Below are positions 48,084-56,336 of a stretch of DNA of 64,000 bases, piece by piece. The DNA is taken from the NCBI GenBank assembly GCA_025517565.1, contig JAOPKD010000001.1:310001-374000 (forward strand), given 5' to 3'. Below the pieces are notes generated by a model. That model saw only the letters and a list, made by a program, of their open reading frames with translations, made no database searches and was not told the DNA's origin. The DNA is from Halapricum hydrolyticum. Its GTDB lineage: Archaea; Halobacteriota; Halobacteria; Halobacteriales; Haloarculaceae. The position numbers were made by a program, and so were the translations under genes. Position 1 is the first letter of the stretch; each line of letters opens with the position of its first letter.

Positions 48084-49505
48084 TCAGGAAACGACTCGGA
48101 GGCGGACGGACGTCGGCTTCTTGACGAACTGCCCTTCTTCGGTCGCGATCACTTGCCCGACACCGCGCTGTGCGGCCACGTCAAGCACGCGCTGATCGAC
48201 CGATCCGTCGACGACGACCGTCGCGGGCGTCGTCTCGGCGTCGGCGACGGCGTCGAACACCTCGCCAGCGTCGCGTTCGTCGAGGGGGTTCAAACCGTCG
48301 TCGAGCAACCGGACTCGCCCGCTCCCGTTTTTGATGACGTGCGCGACGTGGTCGCCGAGCGTTCGCTCACGCTCGGCCGCTGTCGACTCGGCCTCGGCTC
48401 CGTCCGGGCTCGTCTCGTCGGTCTCGGTCCCACCCTCGCTGACCTCGTCGGCACCGGCTTCGACCTCGGCTGTATCGTCGGTGTCCGCCGATACGCCCGT
48501 CTCGCCGTCGTCCAGAGACTCGACGTCGCTCTCGTCTGCTTCAACGTCTTCGTCGCCGGATTCGGCGTCGTCGGCCGATTCGGACCTGCTGTCGGCTTCG
48601 GACGACGCCGCCAATTCGTCAGCCGCTGTCCGTGCCTGTGCGCTCGCGCCGTCCGCCAGTGTCGGCTGTTCGTCGACGTCGCCGCTCTGTTTGCCGGCTG
48701 CGCCGTCGAGAGCGTCCTCGTAGGCGACTTTCTCGCGGAGGGCAGCCATGACCTCCTCCCGCGAGAGGTCCTCGACCGACTTGTCGTCGGGTGCGAACGC
48801 CACGTAGTCCACGTCGCCGACCTGCGCCAGTTCGCGCAGAATGAGCTCCCCACCGCGGTCGCCATCGAGAAACGCCGTCACCGTTCGCTCGTCAGTCAGA
48901 CGGGCGACCGCGTCGGGGACGTTCGTGCCCTCGACTGCGATAGCGTTTTTGATCCCGAACTGCAGCAGCTGCAGCACGTCCGCACGTCCCTCGACGACGA
49001 TGATGGCGTCGCTGTCGGCGACGCGTGGTCCCGCAGGATACCCCTCGAAGTCGGTGATCCGCTCGACGCGGGCCTGTCGGCGAACCTCCTCGACGAGTTC
49101 CTGACTGGAGAGGACCGACTCGTCGAACCGCTCCAGCAACTCGGTGGCCCGCTTGACGATCTCGCGGCGCTTGGCCTGGCGGACGTCCTCGAGGTCGGTC
49201 ACCTCGAAGGTCGCCCGACACGGCCCGACCCGGTCGATCGTTTCCAGGCTTGCCGCCAGGATCGACGTCTCGACGCGGTCGAGGCCGCTGGCGATCGTCA
49301 CTTCGCCGACCGACTGGCCGCCTTTGGAGTCGATCTCGACGTCTATCCGGCCGAGTTTGGCCGACTCCTGGAGTTCGCGTATCTCGAGTTCGTCGCCGAG
49401 CAACCCCTCCGTCTGGCCGAAGATCGCGCCGACGACGTCACTCCGCTCTACCACCCCGTTGGCGGTGATCTGTGCATGTATGAGGTACTTGGATGAATCC
49501 TGCAT
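48084..49505 (-). CDS. dnaG: DnaG-type TOPRIM protein (archaeal DnaG)
   Basis: A 473-residue archaeal DnaG. The N-terminal domain starts MQDSSKYLIHAQITANGVVE. The TOPRIM domain (about 170-265) reads DAIIVVEGRADVLQLLQFGI, with TAFLDGDRGG. A long acidic, low-complexity insert (about 270-395, rich in Glu, Asp, Ser and Ala) separates it from the C-terminal domain. Archaeal DnaG associates with the exosome and can act as primase. Start at ATG 49505; upstream sequence in the frame is not conserved-looking. Confidence 0.94.
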   Translation of the reverse strand: MQDSSKYLIHAQITANGVVERSDVVGAIFGQTEGLLGDELEIRELQESAKLGRIDVEIDSKGGQSVGEVTIASGLDRVETSILAASLETIDRVGPCRATFEVTDLEDVRQAKRREIVKRATELLERFDESVLSSQELVEEVRRQARVERITDFEGYPAGPRVADSDAIIVVEGRADVLQLLQFGIKNAIAVEGTNVPDAVARLTDERTVTAFLDGDRGGELILRELAQVGDVDYVAFAPDDKSVEDLSREEVMAALREKVAYEDALDGAAGKQSGDVDEQPTLADGASAQARTAADELAASSEADSRSESADDAESGDEDVEADESDVESLDDGETGVSADTDDTAEVEAGADEVSEGGTETDETSPDGAEAESTAAERERTLGDHVAHVIKNGSGRVRLLDDGLNPLDERDAGEVFDAVADAETTPATVVVDGSVDQRVLDVAAQRGVGQVIATEEGQFVKKPTSVRLRVVS

Positions 49506-49551
49506 TGGTGATCTGGGCCTCACGACCCGGTGATGGTGCCATGACTGAGCG

Positions 49552-49566
49552 CATGGACGGTCCATG
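49552..49566. promoter_or_regulatory. Palindrome upstream of dnaG
   Basis: CATGGAC-G-GTCCATG is a perfect seven-base inverted repeat with a one-base spacer, 47-61 bases before the dnaG ATG. It may be a regulator site or chance. Confidence 0.3.
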
Positions 49567-49705
49567 TGTACGAGATCCAATCGCAAATGCCTGTCGAGAG
49601 CCGAATGCGATCGGACAACAGTCTTGATCAAAAAAATCCTTCAAACGGATATACTGATGGCCAATGATAACGGTTAAGACGATATAGTAGCAAATACAGC
49701 CACCT

Positions 49706-49927
49706 GTGACCGAACGAGTACAGATCATCCTGTGGGGCGCGATCGGGTTCGTACTGATCGGGCTGGCCGTGCCGTGGTTCATGTGGCGTTCCGATGCGGT
49801 CGTCGCCGGCTTGCCGATCTGGATCTGGTGGCACATCGGCTGGCTCGCGCTGGCAAGCGTCGTCTTCTACGTCTTCGCGCAGCGGGCGTGGGGACTCGGC
49901 GTCGAACGGGGTGGTCACCGTGGCTAA
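49706..49927 (+). CDS. DUF3311-family symporter accessory protein
   Basis: A 73-residue protein with two membrane helices (about 8-28 and 40-62), starting from GTG at 49706 preceded by a GATATA box at leaderless spacing. The arrangement MTERVQIILWGAIGFVLIGL, then PWFMWRSD, is typical of DUF3311 proteins, which pair with sodium/solute symporters as small subunits. Its end overlaps the symporter start, so the two are translationally coupled. Confidence 0.85.
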   Translation: MTERVQIILWGAIGFVLIGLAVPWFMWRSDAVVAGLPIWIWWHIGWLALASVVFYVFAQRAWGLGVERGGHRG

Positions 49928-51473
49928 CGTCGGCATGCAGATGGGGGTCGTCGTCGGCTACCTCCTGCTTGCGCTGGGGATCGGGCTCGTCGCCTACCGG
50001 CTGACCGAGCGCACGGCCGAGGACTACTACCTGGCCAGCCGGACGCTCGGGACTGTCGTCCTGTTGTTCACGACCTTCGCAACGCTGTTGTCGGCGTTTA
50101 CCTTCTTCGGCGGCCCAAACATCGCCTACCTGTACGGTCCGGAGTGGATCCTCGTGATGGGACTGATGGACGGGATTATCTTCGCGATCCTGTGGTACGT
50201 GATCGGCTACAAGCAGTGGCTGATCGGGCGAAAACACGGCTACGTCACGCTCGGAGAGATGCTCGGCGACCGCTTCGGGTCCCGGAACCTCAGGGTCCTG
50301 ATAGCCGCGATCAGTCTCTTCTGGCTGTTCCCCTACGTGATGCTCCAGCAGATCGGTGCCGGGACGGCGCTGGCAGCGCTGACAGAGGGCGCGGTGCCGT
50401 TCTGGGCCGGGGCGACCCTGATTACCGTGTTCATGGTCATTTACGTCGTGCTCGCGGGGATGCGCGGGATCGCCTGGACGGATACTCTTCAGGGGGCGTT
50501 CATGCTGGTGACGGTCTGGGCCGCCCTGCTGTGGGTGATGGTAGCGATCGACGGGATCGGGACTGCAACCGACGGACTCGCCGCGACGGCCCCGGAGTTT
50601 CTCAAGCTGGGCGGTGGTTTCTATACGCCCCAGCGGATCCTCACGTTCGCGATCTCGATCGCTTTCGGGGTGACGATGTTCCCGCAGGTCAACCAGCGGT
50701 TTTTCGCCGGTGACTCCGAGACCGTCCTGAAGCGGTCGTTCGCTCTCTGGCCGGTGCTGGTTCTCCTGCTTTTCGTCCCGGCGTTCCTGCTCGGCGCGTG
50801 GGCGAAAGGGCTCGGCGTCGAAGCGGCGGTCGGTGAAGGACAGAACGTCCTCCCGCTGGTACTCGCGGAGTACACGCCCGGCTGGTTCGCCGCGCTGGTG
50901 ATCGCCGGTGCCATCGCCGCGATGATGTCCTCCAGCGACTCGATGCTCCTGTCGGGGTCGTCGTACTTCACGCGGGATCTCTACCGGCCGCTGATCGACG
51001 CCGACATCTCCGATCGCAGGGAGGAGTTGCTCGGCCGGATCGGCGTCGCGGTGTTCGCGACCAGTGCCCTGATCGGCAGTCTGATCGTCGGTGGTGAGAC
51101 TTCGGTCGGCGTCGTCGGGGAAGTCCTCATCGACATCGGGGACACCGCGTTCGGCGGGTTCGCCCAGCTGGCGCTGCCTGTCGCGCTGGCACTGTACTGG
51201 TCGAGGGTGACCCGACCGGGACTGTACGCCGGCCTGCTGGGTTCGCAGGCCATCTACGTGCCCGGGGTATTGTTGCCGGTCGTCGAGGTCACCGTTCCAG
51301 TCGTCGGGTCGATGCCGCTGGGCGTGCCTGAGACGTACCTCGGATGGGGGATCTCGCTGTACTGCATGGTTTTCGGAGTTGTGTTGACAGTCGTCGTCTC
51401 CCTGGTGACCACTCCCGCTCCGGAAGAAAACGCCAGCCGGTTCAGCGATCTGCGGGCGGCCGACGCGGATTGA
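49920..51473 (+). CDS. Sodium:solute symporter (SSS family)
   Basis: A 517-residue symporter with about 13 membrane helices. Family features are EDYYLASRTLGTVVLLFTTF, FTFFGGPNIAYLYGPEW, LAGMRGIAWTDTLQGAFMLV (the SSS signature) and IAAMMSSSDSMLLSGSSYF, the Na2-site serine-rich segment. The likely start is GTG at 49920 overlapping DUF3311; an ATG at 49935 is an alternative. Substrates in this group are organic acids, sugars or amino acids. No catabolic gene adjacent points to one. Confidence 0.92.
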   Translation: MANVGMQMGVVVGYLLLALGIGLVAYRLTERTAEDYYLASRTLGTVVLLFTTFATLLSAFTFFGGPNIAYLYGPEWILVMGLMDGIIFAILWYVIGYKQWLIGRKHGYVTLGEMLGDRFGSRNLRVLIAAISLFWLFPYVMLQQIGAGTALAALTEGAVPFWAGATLITVFMVIYVVLAGMRGIAWTDTLQGAFMLVTVWAALLWVMVAIDGIGTATDGLAATAPEFLKLGGGFYTPQRILTFAISIAFGVTMFPQVNQRFFAGDSETVLKRSFALWPVLVLLLFVPAFLLGAWAKGLGVEAAVGEGQNVLPLVLAEYTPGWFAALVIAGAIAAMMSSSDSMLLSGSSYFTRDLYRPLIDADISDRREELLGRIGVAVFATSALIGSLIVGGETSVGVVGEVLIDIGDTAFGGFAQLALPVALALYWSRVTRPGLYAGLLGSQAIYVPGVLLPVVEVTVPVVGSMPLGVPETYLGWGISLYCMVFGVVLTVVVSLVTTPAPEENASRFSDLRAADAD

Positions 51474-51533
51474 TCCGCGTCGACACGACGGCGTCCGGTC
51501 ATTCGCTCTGCTACTCTCCGCTGGCTGAGCCGG

Positions 51534-51544
51534 TATTATTATAT
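51534..51544 (+). promoter_or_regulatory. TATA box for halolysin-like protease
   Basis: TATTATTATAT covers the position about 27 bases upstream of the ATG at 51568, supporting that ATG and a leaderless transcript. Confidence 0.6.
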
Positions 51545-51567
51545 CCCCGAGCCTGGTGTATGATCAC

Positions 51568-53652
51568 ATGCACCACGATGGAAATAGTGAACACGAAGAC
51601 GCGGGGATATCAAGGCGAGAGGTCCTTCGGGAGTCGATAGCGGCGGGGGCAGGCGCGTTCGCTCTCGGTGCCGGAGTGGGAAGCGCGAGCGCGTCGCCGG
51701 ACGGCGAGTACAACGTCGGGACGGAATCGCCGGCCGCCGAGGAGGCAACGGAGCGGGCCGCCGAGAACGTCCAGCGCGTCTTCGACTGGGGGGACGGCCA
51801 GCGGACGTTCACCGGGCGGTTCTCCGAGAAGGCCGCCGAGAACCTGGCGAAGCGTCCGGACGTGCGGTACGTCGAGGAGAACGGCGAGATGCACGCGCTC
51901 GGCCAGACGCTGTCGTGGGGAATCAACCGCGTCGACGCGGACGTTCTCCACGACAACGGCGAGACCGGCAACGGCGCGGACGTCGCTATCATCGATACGG
52001 GAATCGACGACGACCACCCCGACCTGGAGGCGAACGTCGGCGCAGGCAAGGCCTTCGTCGACTGCAAGGGGCCGAACTGCAACTACTCCTGGTCGGACGA
52101 CGACGACCACGGAACCCACTGTGCGGGCATCGCCGACGCCGTGAACAACAGCGAGGGCGTCGTCGGGGTCTCGATGGAAGCGACGCTCCACGCGGTGAAG
52201 GTACTGGACAAGAACGGCTCCGGGTCGTTCTCGGACGTGGCGGCCGGAATCGAGTACGTCGCTGACCAGGGCTGGGATGTCGGCTCGATGTCGCTGGGAG
52301 CGTCGTCGGGATCCCAGACGGTCAAAGACGCCTGCCAGTACGCCTACGGGAAGGGTGTGTTGCTGGTCGGTTCCGCTGGAAACGACGGTCCCTGTTCGGA
52401 CTGCGTCGGCTATCCCGCGGCCTACGAGGAAGTCGTCGCCGTCAGTTCGACCGACCAGGACGATTCGCTGTCGAATTTCTCTTCGACGGGGCCGGAGGTC
52501 GAACTCGCCGCACCCGGTGGGAGCATCTACTCGACGGTCATCGGCGGCTACGACACGTTCTCGGGAACCTCGATGTCCTGCCCGCACGTCTCCGGCGCTG
52601 GCGGGCAGTTGATGGCCAACGGCTACACGAACACCGAGGCCCGGCAGCGACTTCAGGACACGGCCGAGGATCTCGGTCTCAGCGTCAGCGAGCAAGGCGC
52701 CGGCCTGCTGGACGCCGAAGCGGCAGTGCTCGACGGAGGGAGCGACTCGACACCGAGCGTCTCGTGGGTGGACCCGAACGACGGCGAAACCGTCAGCGGG
52801 ACGATGACTGTCCGGATCGACGCCAGCGACAGCGAGGATAGCGACGACAGCCTGGACGTGACCTACACTGTCGACGGGGGCTCAGAGCGTTCGACGTCCT
52901 ACAACTCCACGTCGGGGTACTACGAGGACGACTGGGACACGACGGGCGTCGGAGACGGCGATCACACCCTCGAAGCGACGGCGACGGACTCGGCAGGCAA
53001 CACGAGCCGCTCGTCGATCACGGTCACGACGGACAACACCGAGAGCGCACCGACGGTCGACAGCCTCTCGGCCAGCGAGGTGGAGACCAGCGATTCGGAC
53101 GCCGAGTTCGACGTCGACTGGGGGGTCTCGGATGACGACGGCAACCTCGATACGGTCGACCTGACGCTGACCGACGACACCGACGGGGAGACCGAGGACA
53201 CGGCGACAATCGACGTCAGCGGCGACAGCGCCAGCGGAACGAACCGACTGGTCGCCGCTGGCGACGACGGTTCGGGGAACGACTACACGGTTGCAGCAAC
53301 TGTCACGGACTCGAACGGCAATACCGGCTCGGACACGACCGCGGTTAGTGAGACCGAGAATACCGACAGTGGGCCGGTCATCGACCAGTTCGATCTGACG
53401 GACGACAGCAACCCGGCCTGGACGCGGTACGGCGTCGACTGGGCCGTCTCGGACGACGACGGTGACCTCTCCGGCGTCACATCGGAGATGCTCGACTCCT
53501 CCGGCAACGTGCTCGACTCCGATTCGAGTTCGGTCAGCGGCAGTTCCGCCTCCGGCACCCACTCCGTTAGATCGAAAGGGAGCGCGAGCGATATCAGACT
53601 GACTGTCACCGACGAAGCCGGCAACAGTACTAGCGACCCGCGGTCGATCTGA
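51568..53652 (+). CDS. Halolysin-type subtilase with Tat signal and C-terminal repeats
   Basis: A 694-residue secreted serine protease. A Tat signal (SRREVLRESIAAGAGAFALG) is followed by an inhibitor-I9-like propeptide (about 45-112). The S8 catalytic domain has Asp143 in IIDTGID, His181 in DDHGTHCAGI, oxyanion Asn272 in GSAGND and Ser335 in FSGTSMSCPH. Residues 400-694 hold about three strand-rich repeats of about 90 residues, each with a (S/D)W(G/A)V or SWVDP start and Asp/Ser-rich turns, probably for cell-surface or substrate binding. The start at ATG 51568 fits the TATA box. A BsuPI-like inhibitor gene follows 40 bases later. Confidence 0.95.
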   Translation: MHHDGNSEHEDAGISRREVLRESIAAGAGAFALGAGVGSASASPDGEYNVGTESPAAEEATERAAENVQRVFDWGDGQRTFTGRFSEKAAENLAKRPDVRYVEENGEMHALGQTLSWGINRVDADVLHDNGETGNGADVAIIDTGIDDDHPDLEANVGAGKAFVDCKGPNCNYSWSDDDDHGTHCAGIADAVNNSEGVVGVSMEATLHAVKVLDKNGSGSFSDVAAGIEYVADQGWDVGSMSLGASSGSQTVKDACQYAYGKGVLLVGSAGNDGPCSDCVGYPAAYEEVVAVSSTDQDDSLSNFSSTGPEVELAAPGGSIYSTVIGGYDTFSGTSMSCPHVSGAGGQLMANGYTNTEARQRLQDTAEDLGLSVSEQGAGLLDAEAAVLDGGSDSTPSVSWVDPNDGETVSGTMTVRIDASDSEDSDDSLDVTYTVDGGSERSTSYNSTSGYYEDDWDTTGVGDGDHTLEATATDSAGNTSRSSITVTTDNTESAPTVDSLSASEVETSDSDAEFDVDWGVSDDDGNLDTVDLTLTDDTDGETEDTATIDVSGDSASGTNRLVAAGDDGSGNDYTVAATVTDSNGNTGSDTTAVSETENTDSGPVIDQFDLTDDSNPAWTRYGVDWAVSDDDGDLSGVTSEMLDSSGNVLDSDSSSVSGSSASGTHSVRSKGSASDIRLTVTDEAGNSTSDPRSI

Positions 53653-53692
53653 CGATATCGCCCGGCTGCCCGTACTCACGGTGATTTCGGAC

Positions 53693-54028
53693 ATGTCTCT
53701 TGATTCCACCCTCGACATCACGGTCGAACGTGCCGGCGTCACGTTCGCGTTCGGCGTCACGAACCCCGACACGGAACCTATCGACCTAACGTTCCGGACC
53801 GGCATGGTCGCTGACGTCGCAGTCTACCAGGACGGCGTTGAAGTGTGGCGCTGGAGCGACGGTCGGATGTTCACCCAGGCTATCGAAACGCAGACGCTCG
53901 CGCCGGGCGAGACGCTCGTCTTCGAGGCGAACTGGGACGACCCCACGCCGGGATCGTACACTGCCGAGGCGTCGCTCGCGGCGACGAACGTCACTCTGGT
54001 AGAGCGGGAGCCGTTCGAGACTCCCTGA
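53693..54028 (+). CDS. BsuPI-like proteinase inhibitor
   Basis: A 111-residue protein matching the BsuPI domain (Bacillus subtilis intracellular proteinase inhibitor). The pattern is FAFGVTNPDTEPIDLTFRTG, DVAVYQDGVEVWRWSDGRMF and LAPGETLVFEANWDDPTPGS, a beta-sandwich. It has no signal peptide and so is cytoplasmic, where it could hold back the adjacent protease before Tat export. It lies 40 bases after the protease on the same strand. The last base of its TGA stop is the first base of a palindromic element. Start is ATG at 53693 rather than GTG at 53681. Confidence 0.85.
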   Translation: MSLDSTLDITVERAGVTFAFGVTNPDTEPIDLTFRTGMVADVAVYQDGVEVWRWSDGRMFTQAIETQTLAPGETLVFEANWDDPTPGSYTAEASLAATNVTLVEREPFETP

Positions 54029-54106
54029 TACTGGTGGCTATAAGTTCGTAAGATATCCGGCACACCGTCGTGCCGGATCATTTCGAAATGTTATAGCCAC
54101 CAGTAT
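54028..54106. repeat. 79-bp palindromic element, family E copy 4 (reverse)
   Basis: Perfect 16-base terminal inverted repeats (ATACTGGTGGCTATAA and complement) and a perfect nine-base inner hairpin (ATCCGGCAC/GTGCCGGAT, 54055-54078). Read on the minus strand it aligns with copies 1 and 2 along its length (shared blocks CGAAATGAT, ATATCT and TACGAAC). It differs mainly inside stems, with both arms changed together. The flanks are TGA on each side, the left being the BsuPI stop codon. Confidence 0.83.
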
Positions 54107-54340
54107 GATCACGCGACACTCGCGGGATCGAGCGTGGCGCAGCGGTCCGGCGGTCATCAGAGCGGGAACTCGCCGGTCCCGTAGCCGAGCGCGTCGCAGG
54201 ACCCGGCATCGAGGAAGAGGGGTCCCTCGTTCCGCTCGCTCACATCGCCCGAGATGCGGCCCGCGATACCCGTGAGGGGTATGCTCCGTACCGGCTGCAG
54301 AACTGGTGATTTATATAAGCGTCCGGCCGTTGTGTCGCGT
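54107..54340. other. Intergenic region upstream of CARF/wHTH-like gene
   Basis: 234 bases after the palindromic element. A minus-strand frame of 65 codons (54157-54354) has reasonable codon use at its 3' end (LFLDAGSCDALGYGTGEFPL), but no promoter, ribosome site or recognisable domain, and I do not call it. The right end holds the TATA box of the next gene. Confidence 0.45.
54310..54318 (+). promoter_or_regulatory. TATA box for CARF/wHTH-like gene
   Basis: TTTATATAA is centred about 27 bases ahead of the ATG at 54341. Confidence 0.65.
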
Positions 54341-55246
54341 ATGCACACCCACATCGTCCCGGTCGGGTTCGACTACGACCGGTTGATCGCGCCGCTGGTG
54401 CGCGAGCAACTCGACGTCGATCGGGCGATTCTACTGGAAGGCGCGGTCGGCAGCGAGGCCAACGTCGAGTACTCACAGCAACTGGCCGCCCAGCTGGAAA
54501 CCGATTTCCAGAACTTGCTGGGTGCGGAGACCGAGCGTATCTCACTCGCAGACGTCTACGACTACGACGCGGCCTTCGAGGAAGCCTACGCGCTGATCAA
54601 CGCCGAGCTCGATCACAGTCCCGAGGCGGAAGTCTGGGTCAATATCTCCGCGATGCCCCGGCCGGTGTCCTTTGCTTTCGCGACGGCTGCCAACTCGATC
54701 ATGGTCGAGCGCGAGGGCGATCGAGACCGGATCCACACCTACTACACGGCCCCCGAGAAGTACCTCGAAACGGAACTGGCCGAAGAGTTGCGCGAGGGGA
54801 TCGACCTTGCGGCCGACCTCGGTGAACAGATCGACGACGACCGAATCGAGGAGTGGCTCACGAGCGCTCGGGACCTGCTCGAAGAGTTCGACGAGCGCGG
54901 GACGACCATCGGTGCCAAGGAGATCGACGGCAGCTACGTCGTCGAATTACCGGTGGCGTCGTTCTCGAACGTCAAGCCCTTCGAGGAAGTCATCCTCTTC
55001 ACACTGGGCGAACACGGCGAGTTCGAGTCGGTCTCCGAGTTGGCCCAGCAACTGGCCAAGGAACTCGGCGAAGAGTACACCGACAGCTTCCGCTCGAAGG
55101 TGCTGTACAACGTCGACCGGCTCGGGCCCGGCGGCAAGGGATACATCGAACAGGAATCACACGGCAAGTCCTACCGGACCCGCCTCTCGCGCATCGGACA
55201 ACTGTGGGTGCGCGCCCACTCAGACGACGATCACGACCGGCTGTGA
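54341..55246 (+). CDS. HFX_2341-type transcriptional regulator (CARF-like + winged helix)
   Basis: A 301-residue protein. The N-terminal domain (about 1-130) begins HTHIVPVGFDYDRLIAPLV and contains EVWVNISAMPRPVSFAFAT, a Rossmann-like fold reminiscent of CARF domains of Csa3-type regulators. A helical linker follows. The C-terminal winged helix (about 215-290) includes VSELAQQLAKELGEEYTDSF and a charged end. I recall such proteins as the HFX_2341 family of haloarchaea (also DUF6293). If CARF-like, it would sense a nucleotide signal; no CRISPR locus is in the window. Confidence 0.78.
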   Translation: MHTHIVPVGFDYDRLIAPLVREQLDVDRAILLEGAVGSEANVEYSQQLAAQLETDFQNLLGAETERISLADVYDYDAAFEEAYALINAELDHSPEAEVWVNISAMPRPVSFAFATAANSIMVEREGDRDRIHTYYTAPEKYLETELAEELREGIDLAADLGEQIDDDRIEEWLTSARDLLEEFDERGTTIGAKEIDGSYVVELPVASFSNVKPFEEVILFTLGEHGEFESVSELAQQLAKELGEEYTDSFRSKVLYNVDRLGPGGKGYIEQESHGKSYRTRLSRIGQLWVRAHSDDDHDRL

Positions 55247-55424
55247 CGGTTCGTCCATAGATAGAAATTCAATTTCAGACAATACTCGCGTGGGATAGGT
55301 CACGATAAATGTGGTATGTGGGCGATGAACAAGGCAATATACCGTCCGAAATGGGGAACATAACCGGGAAGGGCCTGAAGGGACCGAGCAATTTATCCGT
55401 GTACGGAATTGTGTTTTAGGTACA

Positions 55425-56336
55425 ATGACGGACGTAGCGATCATCGGTGGCGGACCGGCTGGATTGAGTGCAGCGGTGTACACGGCGCGTGCGGACCAGG
55501 AGACCCTGGTCTTCGACAAGGGCGATGGGACGACGGAGAACGTCGATTTCATGGAGAACGTCTACGGTTTCCCGGAGGGCGCGACCGGGCCGGAACTCGT
55601 CGATGTCGGCCGCGAGCAGGCCACGAAGTTCGGCGCGGAGATCGTCCAGGAAGAGGTCGTTCGCGTCGCCCAGGAGGGCGACACCTACCTCGTCGAGACC
55701 GAGGCCGACGAGTACGAGGTACGCGGGGTCATCCTCGCGACGGGCGCGTCCTACGAGTCGCCGGCGATCCCCCACGTCGACGACTACGAGGGCAAGGGCG
55801 TCTCTTACTGCGTCGAATGTGACGCGTTCTTCTACAAGGACTCGCCGGTCGGCATCGTCGGTGCTGGCAACTACGCCGCCAAAGAGGCGATGATGATGCT
55901 GGATTACACCGACGACGTCCGCGTGCTGACCAACGGCAACGACGTCGAGATGGACGAGGTCCTGCAGGAACAGCTCCAGGAGGAGAACATCGAGATCATC
56001 ACCGAACCCGTCGATCACATCGTCGGCGACGAGATGGTCGAAGGCGTCGAGCTCGAGGACGGCGACGTCATCGAACTCGAAGGGCTGTTCGTCGCGCTCG
56101 GCGCGGCCGGTGGCGCGGACATCGCCGACATGCTGGGCATCCCGCGAGACGGGTCGTACCTCGACGTCGACGACGACCAGTTCACGGGCGTCGATCGGGT
56201 CTACGCTGCCGGTGACCTCACTGGCGGCCAGCGCCAGGTCAACGTCTCCGTCGGCGAGGGCACGACCGCCGCGATCAACCTGCTGGAGGACTTCCGCGGC
56301 GGCGAGTACGTCGACTACAAGAAGATCGAAGCGTAG
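55425..56336 (+). CDS. Thioredoxin reductase-like FAD/NAD(P) oxidoreductase
   Basis: A 303-residue flavoprotein of the TrxB group. The FAD motif is VAIIGGGPAGLSAAVYTARA. The redox pair is Cys129/Cys132 in SYCVECDAFFYKD, where classical enzymes have CAxC followed by Asp-Gly. The NAD(P) motif GIVGAGNYAAKEAMMML has Asn at the third glycine position. The C-terminal FAD loop reads RVYAAGDLTGGQRQVNVSVG. It likely reduces thioredoxin or a related disulfide protein. The convergent flippase gene overlaps its end by 22 bases. Confidence 0.88.
   Translation: MTDVAIIGGGPAGLSAAVYTARADQETLVFDKGDGTTENVDFMENVYGFPEGATGPELVDVGREQATKFGAEIVQEEVVRVAQEGDTYLVETEADEYEVRGVILATGASYESPAIPHVDDYEGKGVSYCVECDAFFYKDSPVGIVGAGNYAAKEAMMMLDYTDDVRVLTNGNDVEMDEVLQEQLQEENIEIITEPVDHIVGDEMVEGVELEDGDVIELEGLFVALGAAGGADIADMLGIPRDGSYLDVDDDQFTGVDRVYAAGDLTGGQRQVNVSVGEGTTAAINLLEDFRGGEYVDYKKIEA

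Noticed and set aside
54157..54354. 65-codon minus-strand frame upstream of the CARF/wHTH-like gene
   Set aside because: It overlaps the leaderless promoter and start of the plus-strand gene and has no start signal. The pattern at its end is not a domain I know; left uncalled.
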